This document shows, one piece after another, positions 18,323 through 29,900 of a stretch of DNA of 64,000 nt (the stretch's first letter is position 1; each line of letters begins with the position of its first letter). The notes below the pieces were generated by a model that worked only from the letters and a program-made list of their open reading frames with translations, was not told the origin of the DNA and made no database searches. This DNA comes from Gardnerella coleohominis (GTDB taxonomy: Bacteria > Actinomycetota > Actinomycetes > Actinomycetales > Bifidobacteriaceae): NCBI RefSeq assembly GCF_002896555.1, contig NZ_MNLH01000002.1, positions 62,001 through 126,000 on the forward strand, in the 5' to 3' direction. The position numbers and the translations under genes are program-made.

Positions 18323-20224
18323 TTATTTTGACCTAAATATTGCACCTAATCCTAGTCGAATTATTGCAGATTTTCTAAGTAAAGCTATTATTATCCATCC
18401 GATTAAGACTCCTATTGTGTAGCCGATTGATGTAGGTGAAAGTATTTCTGGAGCATACGATGGGAATAGTATTGTCAAGTTTTTAATTGATAACCATTCT
18501 GGAAGATTAATATAAAATGCAATAAGTTGTGAATTAGATTGAGTTAAAAATGGGTAGATATAAGCTCCAAGTATTGATGTTAAAAGAATTATAAGCATTG
18601 AAGGAATTGTGTAAATTATGGCTTTTATAAAATGCCATGGTATTGAAAATATGCGTACGAAGTTATCTTTACGCATTGTGCCGTTTATTGTTTGACGATG
18701 TATATGGGATGAAACGTTATAGCCTACTGTTGCCGATATAAGTAGTAGTAATACGTGCAAGCAAAGTGATGTTGTTAAAGATAAACAGGTTATAACTAGA
18801 AGTATTGGAATAAAGATAAGAAGGAATATTGTTCCTCTGAACATGTATGAGCTAGTTAATTGTTTAAGATTTTCTTGATATTGGCTATCTGCTTCAGATT
18901 CTGAACCAGATTCTGAAGCAGATTCTGCTTCTTGTGTTGCTTCTTGTGTTGGTTGGATTGTTTCTTGCGCGTTTGTTTCTTGCGCTTCTTGTGAGAGTGT
19001 TTCTTGTATTGGCTGAATTATTGTTTGTTCTAGTTGCGTGTCTTGCAGTTGCGCATTTTGTAATTGCGTTTCCTGTAATTGCGTTTCCTGTGAGAGTACT
19101 ACTTGCGCGAGTGTTTCCTGAGTATTTGTTTCGCCAGCATTTGCAGCATATTGCCAACTTTTTCTAACGTTTTTTGTGCTATTAAGATTCCCGATAGCCG
19201 TTGTTCCTGATATTACTGTTTCATGTGAAACACTAGCAGTTCTCAAAATATCAACTGTTTGTGAAGTATCGAAATCTTGAGCATTGTTAGAGAAAATAAC
19301 TGTTTTCGGAGCGTCTGATTTATATGCGAAATCAGCGTCGTTATTTAAATCAAAAGGGTGCATCGCCTCCTGCCAAGCAAGAGGATCTTCTGCATCTTTT
19401 GCAATAGCTTGTTCTAGTTCGTCTGGAGTGCATCTTTTATTGCGATCCGGGTTTAATGCAGATCGCAACGCATCCATAGTTAATGGAGGTAAGCCATTAA
19501 GATTTGCATTTCCTGAAGCAGCTCTTTCTAATACAGCCATCATAGGCTTTGTGCCAAAAACAGGTTTTCCTGTTGCTGCGAAAGCTAGAACTGCTGCGAG
19601 TGACCACCAATCTGTGAATTCGTCAGAATCTCCGCCTTCTATGATTTCAGGAGCTATAAATCCTGGTGTTCCCATAACTAGACCAGTTCTAGTAACGTGG
19701 CTTTCGCCTTCTCCCATCGCAATTCCAAAATCGACTAAAACTGGTCCTGTGGCTGAAATCATTACGTTTGTTGGTTTTATATCTCTGTGAATAATGCCTG
19801 CTGCATGTACTGCTTTAACAGCTTCAATAAGCTTGTGCGCAAGTCTTTCTAAATCGTCAGAAATATAAGGGCCATTTTCTGATACATCTTCTTTTAAATT
19901 TAAACCGTCAATAAGTTCTGTGACTATAAATGCGATTGACGCATCGAGTTCCATGTCTACTATTGAGCAAACTCCACTATTGTGAATTCGTTGCAGTGCA
20001 ATCGCTTCTCGACGTAGACGCGTTCGTGCAAGATCTTGATCATTATCTGAGTTATCTTCAGTGTTGCACATACTTGCGCGCAAAATTTTCATGGCATATT
20101 CTTGGCCGCCGTCGTCGCTAACTCTCCACACTGAGCCCATAGCACCGCCGCCGAGTCTTTTTATAAGTGTGTATCCGCCAATATTTTGACCTTGGCTTAG
20201 ATTGAACATGCTAATTTCGTCCAT
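18323..20224 (-). CDS. Membrane Ser/Thr protein kinase (PknB family)
   Basis: Hanks-type kinase with all catalytic elements: the Gly-rich loop LGGGAMGSVW, Lys46 in AMKIL, HRD at 146-148 (IIHRDIKPTNVM), DFG at 165-167, and GTPGFIAPE. After the kinase domain (about 15-280) comes a tandem Gln/Glu/Thr region (ETQLQETQLQNAQLQ and similar). Several C-terminal transmembrane helices follow instead of the PASTA repeats seen in PknB. It is therefore not the classical cell-wall-sensing PknB. An in-frame ATG at 20266 is possible but adds a non-conserved stretch, and ribosome-binding sites are weak for either. A near-perfect parS-like site lies inside the gene at 19217-19232. Confidence 0.88.
   Translation of the reverse strand: MDEISMFNLSQGQNIGGYTLIKRLGGGAMGSVWRVSDDGGQEYAMKILRASMCNTEDNSDNDQDLARTRLRREAIALQRIHNSGVCSIVDMELDASIAFIVTELIDGLNLKEDVSENGPYISDDLERLAHKLIEAVKAVHAAGIIHRDIKPTNVMISATGPVLVDFGIAMGEGESHVTRTGLVMGTPGFIAPEIIEGGDSDEFTDWWSLAAVLAFAATGKPVFGTKPMMAVLERAASGNANLNGLPPLTMDALRSALNPDRNKRCTPDELEQAIAKDAEDPLAWQEAMHPFDLNNDADFAYKSDAPKTVIFSNNAQDFDTSQTVDILRTASVSHETVISGTTAIGNLNSTKNVRKSWQYAANAGETNTQETLAQVVLSQETQLQETQLQNAQLQDTQLEQTIIQPIQETLSQEAQETNAQETIQPTQEATQEAESASESGSESEADSQYQENLKQLTSSYMFRGTIFLLIFIPILLVITCLSLTTSLCLHVLLLLISATVGYNVSSHIHRQTINGTMRKDNFVRIFSIPWHFIKAIIYTIPSMLIILLTSILGAYIYPFLTQSNSQLIAFYINLPEWLSIKNLTILFPSYAPEILSPTSIGYTIGVLIGWIIIALLRKSAIIRLGLGAIFRSK
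19217..19232. promoter_or_regulatory. parS-like site inside the kinase gene
   Basis: TGTTTCATGTGAAACA differs at one position from the parS consensus TGTTTCACGTGAAACA. Binding by ParB is inferred. Confidence 0.5.
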
Positions 20225-20394
20225 GGTTATTATGGTAAACCTACTCCGAGCTTTACTGTTAACCATAAATTATGCGTATTTATTTATATTATTTGCGACA
20301 CGCCGAGAAAAGTTAATAAAAAATTTGGTGTTTTGTCACCTCGAACATGTTATATTGGATTATGGCTCAACGAAGAGAACCTTCAATGGACCAG

Positions 20395-20501
20395 ATAAGT
20401 AATGTGTGCGTAAGGCCTCAGCCGAAGTTGGAAGCGGGCTTGTGTGCACACCCTTCACAACGGATCGTTCGGCACGTACCTGCCGATGAAAGGAACATAT
20501 C
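20395..20501 (+). ncRNA. Structured 5' leader of the MsiK-type ATPase gene (msiK-RNA candidate)
   Basis: The leader contains GTGTGC (20404-20409) pairable with GCACAC (20446-20451). A 6-bp hairpin (TCGGCA, loop CGTACC, TGCCGA, 20469-20486) lies two bases before the GAAAGGA ribosome-binding site. A conserved structured leader called the msiK RNA motif is known upstream of this ATPase gene in actinobacteria. Assignment rests on position and visible stems, not on a model match. Confidence 0.45.
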
Positions 20502-21629
20502 ATGGCAGAAGTTATATTTGATCATGTCACTCGTATTTACCCTGGCAACGATAAGCCATCGGTTGATAATTTGTGCATGACTATTAAGGATGGCGAGTTT
20601 CTTGTGCTCGTTGGCCCATCCGGTTGCGGTAAGTCTACTACATTACGTATGTTGGCAGGCCTTGAAGAGGTTAACCGCGGTCGCATCTTCATTGGTGGTC
20701 GAGATGTTACTACTATGCAGCCAAAGGATCGCGATATTGCAATGGTCTTCCAGAACTATGCGTTGTATCCACATATGACTGTTAGACAAAACATGGGCTT
20801 TGCCTTGAAGATTGCTAATGTACCTGCTGCAGAAATTGAGAAGCGAGTTTTGAAGGCAGCTCAGGTTTTGGATTTGACTGAGTATTTGGATCGTAAGCCA
20901 AAGGCTTTGTCTGGTGGTCAGCGTCAGCGTGTTGCTATGGGTCGTGCAATCGTTCGTCAGCCAAAGGTCTTCCTTATGGATGAGCCTCTTTCCAACCTTG
21001 ATGCAAAGCTTCGTGTTCAGACTCGTACGCAGATTGCAGCTTTGCAGCGTCAGCTCGGTGTTACTACTTTGTACGTGACACACGATCAGACTGAGGCTCT
21101 TACGATGGGTGATCGTATTGCTGTAATTAAGCTTGGCGTTTTGCAGCAAGTTGGTGCTCCAACAGAACTTTATGATCGTCCAGCAAACGTCTTCGTTGCA
21201 GGCTTCATTGGTTCCCCATCCATGAACATTAATCAGCATCCAGTCGTAAATGGCCGTGCTCAGATTGGTGAAGATTCTATTGTTTTGCCTCCGGAAGCTG
21301 TGAACATGCTTACTCCAGAAGATCGTGGACAGATTATTGTTGGCTTCCGTCCAGAAGATGCAAGCTTGGCTACTTCAGACGATCCAAACGCATTCTCCTT
21401 GAATGTTGTTAACGTTGAGGATCTTGGCTCTGACGGTTACATCTATGGAAACATCGTAACTGATGGTTCTCCTGCAGAAGTATCTACTATGATGTCCGAT
21501 CAGAACAAGCTCACTACTATTCGTGTGAATCCTCGTGCGCTTCCAAAGGTTGGCGATATAGTAAAGATCAAGATCGATCCAGCAAAGATGCATTTGTTTG
21601 CACCTTCTACTGAATTGCGCTTGAACTAA
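20502..21629 (+). CDS. Multiple-sugar ABC transporter ATPase (MsiK/UgpC/MsmK family)
   Basis: 375-residue ATPase that energises carbohydrate ABC importers. Walker [10 protein letters not shown] is near residue 37, then the Q-loop, the signature LSGGQRQR, Walker [14 protein letters not shown], the switch His in VTHD, and a C-terminal TOBE/regulatory domain from about 240. It has GAAAGGA as ribosome-binding site. No permease genes adjoin, so it is an orphan shared ATPase. The sugar transporter at 30.4-34.0 kb lacks its own ATPase and is a likely client. Transcription ends at the hairpin at 21674. Confidence 0.94.
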   Translation: MAEVIFDHVTRIYPGNDKPSVDNLCMTIKDGEFLVLVGPSGCGKSTTLRMLAGLEEVNRGRIFIGGRDVTTMQPKDRDIAMVFQNYALYPHMTVRQNMGFALKIANVPAAEIEKRVLKAAQVLDLTEYLDRKPKALSGGQRQRVAMGRAIVRQPKVFLMDEPLSNLDAKLRVQTRTQIAALQRQLGVTTLYVTHDQTEALTMGDRIAVIKLGVLQQVGAPTELYDRPANVFVAGFIGSPSMNINQHPVVNGRAQIGEDSIVLPPEAVNMLTPEDRGQIIVGFRPEDASLATSDDPNAFSLNVVNVEDLGSDGYIYGNIVTDGSPAEVSTMMSDQNKLTTIRVNPRALPKVGDIVKIKIDPAKMHLFAPSTELRLN

Positions 21630-21673
21630 TTTCTGTTTTGCATGATTGAAATGTTAATATAATGCAATGTGAT

Positions 21674-21703
21674 GCGGGGTTTGCTTAACGCTGCCCCGCT
21701 TTT
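21674..21703 (+). terminator. Terminator after the MsiK-type ATPase gene
   Basis: GCGGGG (21674-21679) pairs with CCCCGC (21694-21699), followed directly by TTTT. Confidence 0.75.
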
Positions 21704-21817
21704 CACATCATTATATGAAAGCAAATTCTCTTATTATTTGTTTAATGTATGGGGATTTTGCTTAACGGCATTAAAATATTTGTGCATCTTATATGAATAT
21801 CAAATACAAAGCGTAGC

Positions 21818-21823
21818 TATAAT
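21818..21823 (+). promoter_or_regulatory. -10 box, near-leaderless promoter of the DUF4032 gene
   Basis: A perfect TATAAT lies eight bases before the ATG at 21832, so transcription should start at or next to the start codon. No Shine-Dalgarno sequence is present. The -35 is weak. Confidence 0.45.
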
Positions 21824-21831
21824 TCGAACTG

Positions 21832-23259
21832 ATGGGTATATTAAACAATATGGAATGGAATGAAGCTCCTCTTATGGATCCGCGTGCTGTTCAAGCAACA
21901 TCTGTTTCGGCTCAGGATGAAGAGTCTACAAAGAAAGAGCCTTCAGCGTTAAAAATTACTGCTGCAGTGTCGAACCCTCGAATGTTTATGCTTCCGTGGG
22001 AGCTTCCACTTTCACAATGGCCTAAAGATTTGTTTGTTAATCTTCCTCGCGGTATTTCTAGGCACGTTGTGCGATTCGTTCACGTTGGCGACGAAGTTTA
22101 TGCTATGAAGGAAATCACTAGGCAAGTAGCTGAACGAGAATATGAATTGCTTCGTCGTTTGAGGAAACTGGAATTGCCAACTGTAACACCTCTTGCCGTT
22201 GTTGCAGGCCGTAAAGATGCAAATGGTGAGCCTTTAGAGGCTATGCTAGTTACTCGTCATTTAAAGTTTTCTCTTCCTTACCGTGCGTTATTTGCTCGCA
22301 CTTTAAGACCAGATACTGCAGAAAGACTTATTGATGCTCTTGCAGTTTTAATGGTTCGTTTACATCTTTCTGGTTTTTATTGGGGTGACGTTTCTCTTTC
22401 TAACGTTTTGTTCTTGCGCGATGCAGATGCTTTTTCTGCGTTTCTAGTTGATGCTGAAACTGGTGATTTGCATAATAGTTTGACTCAAGGCCAGCGTGAG
22501 TATGATATTGATTTGGCTCGAACGAATATTATTGGCGAGTTAATGGATTTGAGTTCCGGTCAATTATTGCCTGGAGAAGTTGATGAAATTAGCGTCGGCA
22601 ATCGTTTGGTAGATAGATATCATTCTCTCTGGAGTACTCTTACAGATGTTGATAAATTTAGCCCTGACGAAATGTGGCGTATCGAACGACGCGTTAATCG
22701 TTTGAATGAATTAGGTTTTGACGTTGATGAGCTTGAGATGAAAACATCTGAAGATGGCCGTCGAGTTTTGGTTCGTCCGCGAGTTGTAGATGCTGGGTAT
22801 GCATCGCGTAAGCTTTTGCGACTAACAGGCTTAGATGTGCAAGAAAATCAAGCTCGTCGTTTGCTTAATGATTTGGATGCTTACAGGACTTCTACTTGGA
22901 GGCAAGGAGAAGAGCTGGAAATTGTTGCAACAGATTGGATGCGCGAAGTATTTGAGCCAACTGTCCGCATGATTCCGCCTGAATTCCGCTCTCAAATTCA
23001 GCCTGCTCAATTCTTCCATGAAGTTTTGGATCATCGTTGGTTTATGGCTGAGAAAGTTGGCCATGATGTTTCTATGCAGGATGCGGTGACAAGTTACATT
23101 AAAAATGTGCTTCCTCAATACAAGATGGATAAGGGTGTGCTTGCTGCGATTAATGCTGATGCTGATTCTGGCGTAGTTGATGATGAATATACGTATTCGA
23201 AAGCTGCATACAATCCGGATGAAGATGAAGACCAAGATGCAAGCGTCTGGGCAAGCTAA
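21832..23259 (+). CDS. DUF4032 protein with kinase-like fold
   Basis: 475-residue cytoplasmic protein typical of actinobacteria. The N-terminal two-thirds resembles lipopolysaccharide-kinase-like domains, with the pattern EVYAMKEIT..AEREYELLRRL..VTPLAV then GFYWGDVSLSNVLF in place of an HxD loop. The C-terminal third is the DUF4032 region, ending in an acidic tail (DEDEDQDASVWAS). The start is taken at 21832 because a perfect TATAAT sits eight bases upstream, implying near-leaderless translation; an ATG six codons later is the alternative. Substrate unknown. Confidence 0.75.
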   Translation: MGILNNMEWNEAPLMDPRAVQATSVSAQDEESTKKEPSALKITAAVSNPRMFMLPWELPLSQWPKDLFVNLPRGISRHVVRFVHVGDEVYAMKEITRQVAEREYELLRRLRKLELPTVTPLAVVAGRKDANGEPLEAMLVTRHLKFSLPYRALFARTLRPDTAERLIDALAVLMVRLHLSGFYWGDVSLSNVLFLRDADAFSAFLVDAETGDLHNSLTQGQREYDIDLARTNIIGELMDLSSGQLLPGEVDEISVGNRLVDRYHSLWSTLTDVDKFSPDEMWRIERRVNRLNELGFDVDELEMKTSEDGRRVLVRPRVVDAGYASRKLLRLTGLDVQENQARRLLNDLDAYRTSTWRQGEELEIVATDWMREVFEPTVRMIPPEFRSQIQPAQFFHEVLDHRWFMAEKVGHDVSMQDAVTSYIKNVLPQYKMDKGVLAAINADADSGVVDDEYTYSKAAYNPDEDEDQDASVWAS

Positions 23260-23646
23260 AAATATGTAATTTTTTCGCAGTTTATCTATTAAAACAGCAG
23301 CTATTTTTGTAAACGTAATTTACGATATGAAAGTAGCTGCTTTTATTATCCTTATAGCATCTTCAGATTTTTATTTTTTAATTAAATTAGGTTATTTTTC
23401 TTATAATTTCTCGCATTTTATAATAATTCACTATATTTTCACGTAGTTATAATTTGTGCCTCTTTTTTGAAGTAGCTTATTTATTTTCTAGCGTATAAAT
23501 ATGAGGCATTTTTGGCTTATAAATATATTAAAAGTAAGGAATAAGTATTAAAATATTTTCCTCAAAAACAGAAAGGTAATAGGTAAAAAACGCTGTTATA
23601 TTACAAATAATTAGAGTATACCCCTGAATAGTATAAAAAATATTTA

Positions 23647-23684
23647 TTTTTTATTTTACTTTTTGGAAACTTCATGTACAATTA
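23647..23684 (+). promoter_or_regulatory. Shared promoter element upstream of GH101
   Basis: 38-bp element matching 30271-30308 at 33 positions. It contains TTTTTGGAAAC and ends TGTACAATTA, whose TACAAT serves as a -10. An upstream GTATAAAAAATATT is also shared with minor change. The paired occurrence before GH101 and before the ABC binding protein suggests co-regulation. The rest of 23260-23915 is AT-rich. Confidence 0.6.
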
Positions 23685-23749
23685 TTTTTACTTAATATTT
23701 ATTCATAATGAGTTTAAGGCGCGAAGTTGCACAAAACTCAATGGATAGA

Positions 23750-23765
23750 AGGAGGTACAAGCTCA
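23750..23765 (+). promoter_or_regulatory. Strong Shine-Dalgarno without a start codon
   Basis: AGAAGGAGGTACAAG resembles the AGGAGGTACAAGGATG start region of the binding-protein gene at 30382-30397, but CTC replaces the position where a start codon would be. The real GH101 start is about 155 bases downstream. Probably a leftover of a duplicated leader. Confidence 0.4.
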
Positions 23766-23820
23766 AAATAACAGTTTTACCGTGATTAAAATATTCGTAA
23801 TATTCGTGTTGATTGTTAAA

Positions 23821-23842
23821 GCGAGCTCATTGAAGAGCTCGC
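23821..23842 (+). other. Perfect 8-bp hairpin in GH101 leader
   Basis: GCGAGCTC, loop ATTGAA, GAGCTCGC lies 73 bases before the GH101 ATG. There is no following U-run, so it is not a normal terminator. It may be a processing, stability or protein-binding site. Confidence 0.45.
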
Positions 23843-23915
23843 AATAATAAATGATAAAAATTAATTAATTATCAAAATTTTTTATCCAAAATTTCACTGG
23901 TAGAAAAGGTAAAAT

Positions 23916-26900
23916 ATGAAACGATTGGTGGCTGGCACTGTTGCTGCTACCCTATCAATAATGCCATTGGTAGGTAGTTTTGCTTTTGCTACTCCGGCGT
24001 GGGCTAATGGCTTAAGTGCCATATCGCAAATAAGCACAGGTGCAAAAGAAAATCCGCAATCTGATTTTGATTGGTCCTTAGATGAATCAACAAAAAAGGG
24101 TGGAGAAGTACTCGAAAAAAAGTATGGCTGGTATCATTTTAAATCCAGCAGTCAGAATGGTAATTCGGCAGAAAATCCTTTGCAATACCCTGCAATAGCT
24201 GTTAATAAAGCAGAATATAATTTTGCGGATTCTTCTGGAGTGTTCACAACTATTATTAAAACCAAAGAAGATGGAGGTAAGAATCGATTCGGATTCTATC
24301 TTGGATACAAAAATCCTAATAGCGGCCTTTTTATAGGATTTGACGCTCAAGGATGGTTCTGGCAAAGGTATGGCGGAGACGGCGAATACTTTAACGGGAA
24401 GCGCGTAGCTCCTCCACAAGCTGGTAGAAAAACCGAAGTAAATATTCGCTGGGGCGAAAACAAGGCTGTAGTTCGCGTAGATAGACGAATTGTCCTCCAA
24501 GTTGATTACTCAAGCATGAAAGATAAGCTTTCAAATAAATTAGCTATTAGAGCAGGTTCCTACGGCAATGAAATCACGGATATAGAAGTGAGAGATCCTA
24601 ATGCTCCTAGCCTCACTTATAGCGTTTCTGGAAAAATCTTAGGACAAGATAATGCTCCTCTTAAAAATGCTCGAGTTCAATGTGCTAATAAAGTTGTTAA
24701 CACTAACAATAATGGTGAGTTTTCTATTAATGATTTAGAGCCTGGTAAATTCACTCTTTCTGCCATCGCTGACGGATACGATGAATTCACCAAGGAAATT
24801 TCAGTATCTGATTCAGATTCTAAATTAGGCGATATAACGCTACAAAAAACAGGCGTATTTGATACTGAAACACTGAAAACTGAAGATATGGAAGCTGTTC
24901 TCCATAAGAATTTCCCAGCTGTTTCTTACTACAAGATGCTAAAGCTTGAAAATCGCATAATGGAAGCCCAGCGCAGTGACATTCGCACTGTTTCTATAAA
25001 TGGTGTAAATGTTAAACTACAAGATTCTGACGTTACATTTAAGAAAATCGATAACACTAAGGCTCAATACGTTCTTAAAGTAAAAAATGCAGATAAAAAT
25101 ATTGATGCAGAAATTACTGTTGATATGAGCGTTAAGGCAAATCAATTACACTTCAATGTCACAAAAATCGTTAATAATGCTGGCGAAAGTCATCCTATTC
25201 AAACGCTTTATTTCCCTGGAAATAATTTAGTTTCTGTAACCAGCTCTCAAGAAGGAGCTACATTTACAGGAGCTCGCATGTCTTCGAATACGAATATTCC
25301 TGGAGATAAAACTGTTGCAGTTACTAACGGATATTCCATAAGGGATAAGGGCGATTACACTTATGGATTTGTTTCAAATAATCAGCTAAGCGCTGGTTTG
25401 TGGAGCAATTCTGAACATAATGGAACTGCTGCATATTCTGGAATTGAAGGTGGTTCTAAGAATACTCGCGTTATTGCATCTACTAAATCAGAATTTGCAG
25501 GAACAAGGCTTGGGTTAACTAGTGCACCATGGTATTACCATCGAGTTGTCGAAGACAGCAAAGGACGTAGATATACTGTTCCAGAAACAGATATGCCAAA
25601 AATGTCTGTGGCAATTGCTGGCGATTTGAATGGTGATAATTCTATTACGTGGCAGGATGGAGCTATCGCCTATCGCGATATTATGAATAATCCGTACAAG
25701 TATGAAGAAGTTCCAGAATTAGTTGCATGGCGAATTGCAATGAATTTTGGTGGACAAGCGCAAAATCCATTCCTTACAACTCTCGATAATGTTAAGAAAG
25801 TTGCTCTTAATACTGATGGTCTCGGACAGTCAGTGCTATTAAAGGGTTATGGCAATGAAGGTCATGATTCTGGTCACCCAGATTATGCTGATATTGGCAA
25901 GCGACTTGGCGGCGCAGATGATATGAATACCTTAATGAAAAAGGGTAAGAAATACGGTGCTCGCTTTGGCGTACATGTGAATGCTTCGGAAATGTATCCA
26001 GAAGCTAAAGCTTTCACTGAAGATATGGTTCGCCGTAGGGGAAGTAGCTTGAGCTATGGCTGGAATTGGCTTGATCAAGGTATTGGTATAGACGGTATTT
26101 ACGATTTAGCATCTAATTCCCGTGAAAAGCGTTTTGATAAATTGAAGGAAGAAGTCAAAGACAATATGGACTTCATTTATCTTGATGTTTGGGGAAATCT
26201 TGTTTCTGGCAGTCGTGAGGATTCTTGGGAAACTCGCAAAATGTCTAAGATGATTAACAAGAATGGCTGGCGTATGACTACTGAATGGGGTGCTGGAAAC
26301 GAATATGATTCCACATTCCAACATTGGGCTGCTGATTTAACTTACGGTGGATCTAAGATGAAGGGAGAAAACTCTCAAGTTATGCGCTTCCTTCGTAACC
26401 ATCAAAAAGATAGCTGGATCGGCGATTATCCTACCTACTACGGCGCTGCAAACGCTCCGCTGTTGGGTGGATACAATATGAAGGACTTCGAAGGCTGGCA
26501 AGGACGTAATGATTATGATGCATACATTAGGAATTTGTTCACGCATGATTTGTCCACTAAGTTTATCCAGCATTTCAAGGTATCTCGTTGGGTAAATAGC
26601 CCGCTGGATTCTTCTTCTGTGCGCGATCGTAATACTAATAACGGTAGCGAGCAAATTGATTTAGTAGATAATCATGGCAATAAGCTTGTTATTGCGCGCG
26701 GATCGAATAATTCTGGCTTAACTGCTTATCGCAATCGCACTATTACATTAAACGGTAAGTTAATTGCGACCGGTGCTGTAACGCCTGGAGATGGTAAAGG
26801 TGTAGGAAACGAGTCTTATCTTTTGCCGTGGATGTGGGATGTCAATACAGGAAAACTTGTGGATGATTCAAAGCAAAAGCTTTACCACTGGAATACTGTA

Positions 26901-29900
26901 GGCGGTACAACTACATGGAAGTTGCCGAATGGCTGGGAAAATCTTGCTAACGTAAGCGTTTATAAGTTAACAGATCTCGGTAAAACCGAGCGAACTGTTG
27001 TAAATGTCGCTAATGGACAAATTACGTTAAACGCTCTCGCTAAAACTCCATATGTTATTTACAAGGGTGATGCCAAGGCAGAACAATTGCATGTAACTTG
27101 GAGTGAAAATATGCATATTGTAGATGCCGGATTCAATGGCGGTGAAGAATCGCTTAAGAAGAATTGGAATATTGAAGGAAATGGCACTGCAAGTATTGCT
27201 AAGAGTCAGTTTAGTAATCCTATGCTTAAACTTACAGGAAAAGTGAAGGCAACTCAGAAGCTAACTGATTTGAAGCCTGGTAAGCGTTATGCTCTGTATG
27301 TAGGCGTTGATAATCGTTCTGATGCTGCTGCTCGTATGACAGTTCGTTCTGGTGGTAAGGTGCTTGCAAGCAACTCAACTATGCGAAGCATAGCCGCGAA
27401 TTACGTTAAAGCTTATTCTCATAACACTAGTTCTGCAACAGTAGGAGGTAGTAGTTACTTCCAGAACATGTATGTGTTCTTTGATGCTCCGCAAAGTGGC
27501 GAGACTACTTTAGAGCTTGAGCATCTTGGCGCTGAAGATACTTATTTCGACGACGTTCGTGTTGTTGAAAATGAGTATAAAGGTTTGAAGTTTAACTCCA
27601 AGGGCGAGGTAATCGGTCTTGAAAACGACTTTGAACATAATGCTCAGGGTATTTGGCCATTCGTTATCTCTGGATCAGAGCGTGTAGAAGATAATAGAAT
27701 CCATCTTTCTGAAAAGCACGCTCCATTTACTCAAGCTGGATGGGATGTGAAGGAAGTAGATGATGTTCTTGGCGGGAATTGGTCTGTTAAAATAAACGGT
27801 TTAGTTCGCAAGAATAATCTTGTTTATCGCACAATTCCGCAGAACTTCACATTTAAGCCAGGTAAAAAGTACACAGTTGAATTTGATTACCAGTCTGGTA
27901 GTAATGGCACATATGCTGTTGCTATTGGCAATGGTGATTTTGCATCTGATAAGGTTTCAAAGATTCCTCTCGATGAAGCTAAAGGTACTACAAAGCATCA
28001 TAAGTTCACAGTTATTGGTGGAGATGATGGTGATACTTGGTTTGGTATTTTCTCAACAAGTACTGCAGAAAAATTACCTAGCGGCGTAAGTCCAGATTCT
28101 GCTAGAGCAAACTTTGGCGGTTATAGGGATTTCATTCTTGATAATCTTAAGATTAAAGAGGATGATTCTGTAACAACACGTGAGCAGGCTCAGAATAAAT
28201 ACAATGAAATTAAGCAGAAGTGGGATTCAAAGCGTAAGAATTTTGCAGAGTCAGCACAGCGAACATATGTTGAAAAGATGGCACTTGCTCACTCTATTCT
28301 TAATCGAAAGGGAGCAAAATCTGAAGACTTTGCGTCCGCTGTAGCTATTCTTGAGTACTTGGATTCATTTATGAAGACTGCTCCAGCTTTGCCATTAGAC
28401 GATAAGTTTGACGTTGCTCGCAACGAATATGACATATCTGTTGGAAGCGCTCAAGAAAAGTATGGTAATGAAGGACCTGCAGAGTTTGCTGTCGATAATG
28501 ACCCTAATACTTGGTGGCATACCGCTTGGGATGAATCTGCGGTTCATCAAGGTGATGCGTGGTTTGAGTTTACTCTTAAGAAGCCTATGACTATTAGTGC
28601 TTTGCGATATCTTCCTAGAAGTAGTGGAGATAACGGAAAGATTATAATGTATAAGGTTACTATCACTCCTACTGAAGGAAATCCAGTAATAAAGAGTGGT
28701 ACTTTTAAGAATAACGGTAACTGGGAAAAGGTTGATTTCGGTAAGCAAATTGAAAATGTCAAGAAGGTACGTTTGACAGCGTTGTCTTCTAGCGGTGCAA
28801 AAAGCGATGAAAGAAATAGATTTGCATCTGCTGCTGAATTGCGTTTGACAACTAACCGTGAGATTCAAGATATTAAGATTGCTGCTGATAAAACAGAGCT
28901 AAAGTCAGTTATTAAGAAGGCTGGCGGCCTTTCTGAAGCTGATTACGCTGCAGATAAGTGGAGTGCATTGCAAAAAGCAATCGAATCTGCAAAGTCTGTA
29001 GATAAGAATGCTGATGCATCTGTTGAAGATGTACAGAAAGCTATTGTTGAGCTTCGTGCTGCAATGAAGGAAACTAAGGCTGCGGAATCTATTAATGGTA
29101 ACGCTCCGGTTGATCCTTCTACAACTGTTCCTGACCCAGCAAAGCCGGCTCCAGCGGTGCCAACTCCTACGGTACCTGCAGTGCCTACAGTTCCTGCAGT
29201 TCCTACGGTTCCGTCTCCAGTAAAGCCAGCTCCGGCAGTGCCATCTGTTCCTCCTGTAGAAACTGTTCCTTCGAAGCCTGCAGCTCCTGCTCCTGCTGAA
29301 CAGCCTGCTAAACCGGCTCCGGTTAAGCCAGCTACTCCAACGGTGCCGACTCCTGCTCCTTCAGAGCAATCTCCAGCTCCAGTTCAGCCGGCTCCAGCAA
29401 ATCCTGTAGCTCCAACAAATCAGCCTGCTCCAGCAGAATCTACTCCTGATTCGGTAAAGCCAGCAGAATCTGCTCCTGCTCCTGCAGCTCCAGCAACGGT
29501 GCAGCACCTTAAAGCGGAATTAAATGGCAAACTTACTGTTGGCAATGATAATGTTGCGCAGCCGGGTGCGGTAAATAAAGTATTGCTCAATATTACGAAT
29601 TCTGAGTTCTATGAAACTTTGAAGCGTGATGGTGTTGCGTATGCTTATGCCTACATCTACTCGTCTCCGCGATTGCTTAAGGGCGCCGATGGTTCAAAGT
29701 ATGTAACCGTTCGCATTGTTAACGGCAAGCCTCAGTTTGATGCCATGTTCCCAGCTGATTATTCTGGAAAGCATACAGTTGCTTTGGTTGATAAGAAGGG
29801 CAAGCAGATTGCTTGGACGAATATTGTTGTGGCTAATTCTACGAAGAAAGCTACTGGAAGTAAGGAGAGTGCCGCAAATAATGCTACTCGCCTTACAAAC

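Noticed and set aside
18894-19167. Overlapping frames in the Gln/Glu/Thr-rich part of the kinase gene
   Set aside because: Low-complexity repeats create alternate open frames; the kinase frame has clear domains on both sides.
23260-23646. A gene between the DUF4032 gene and GH101
   Set aside because: The stretch is AT-rich with no frame of useful length and no structure beyond the leader elements listed.
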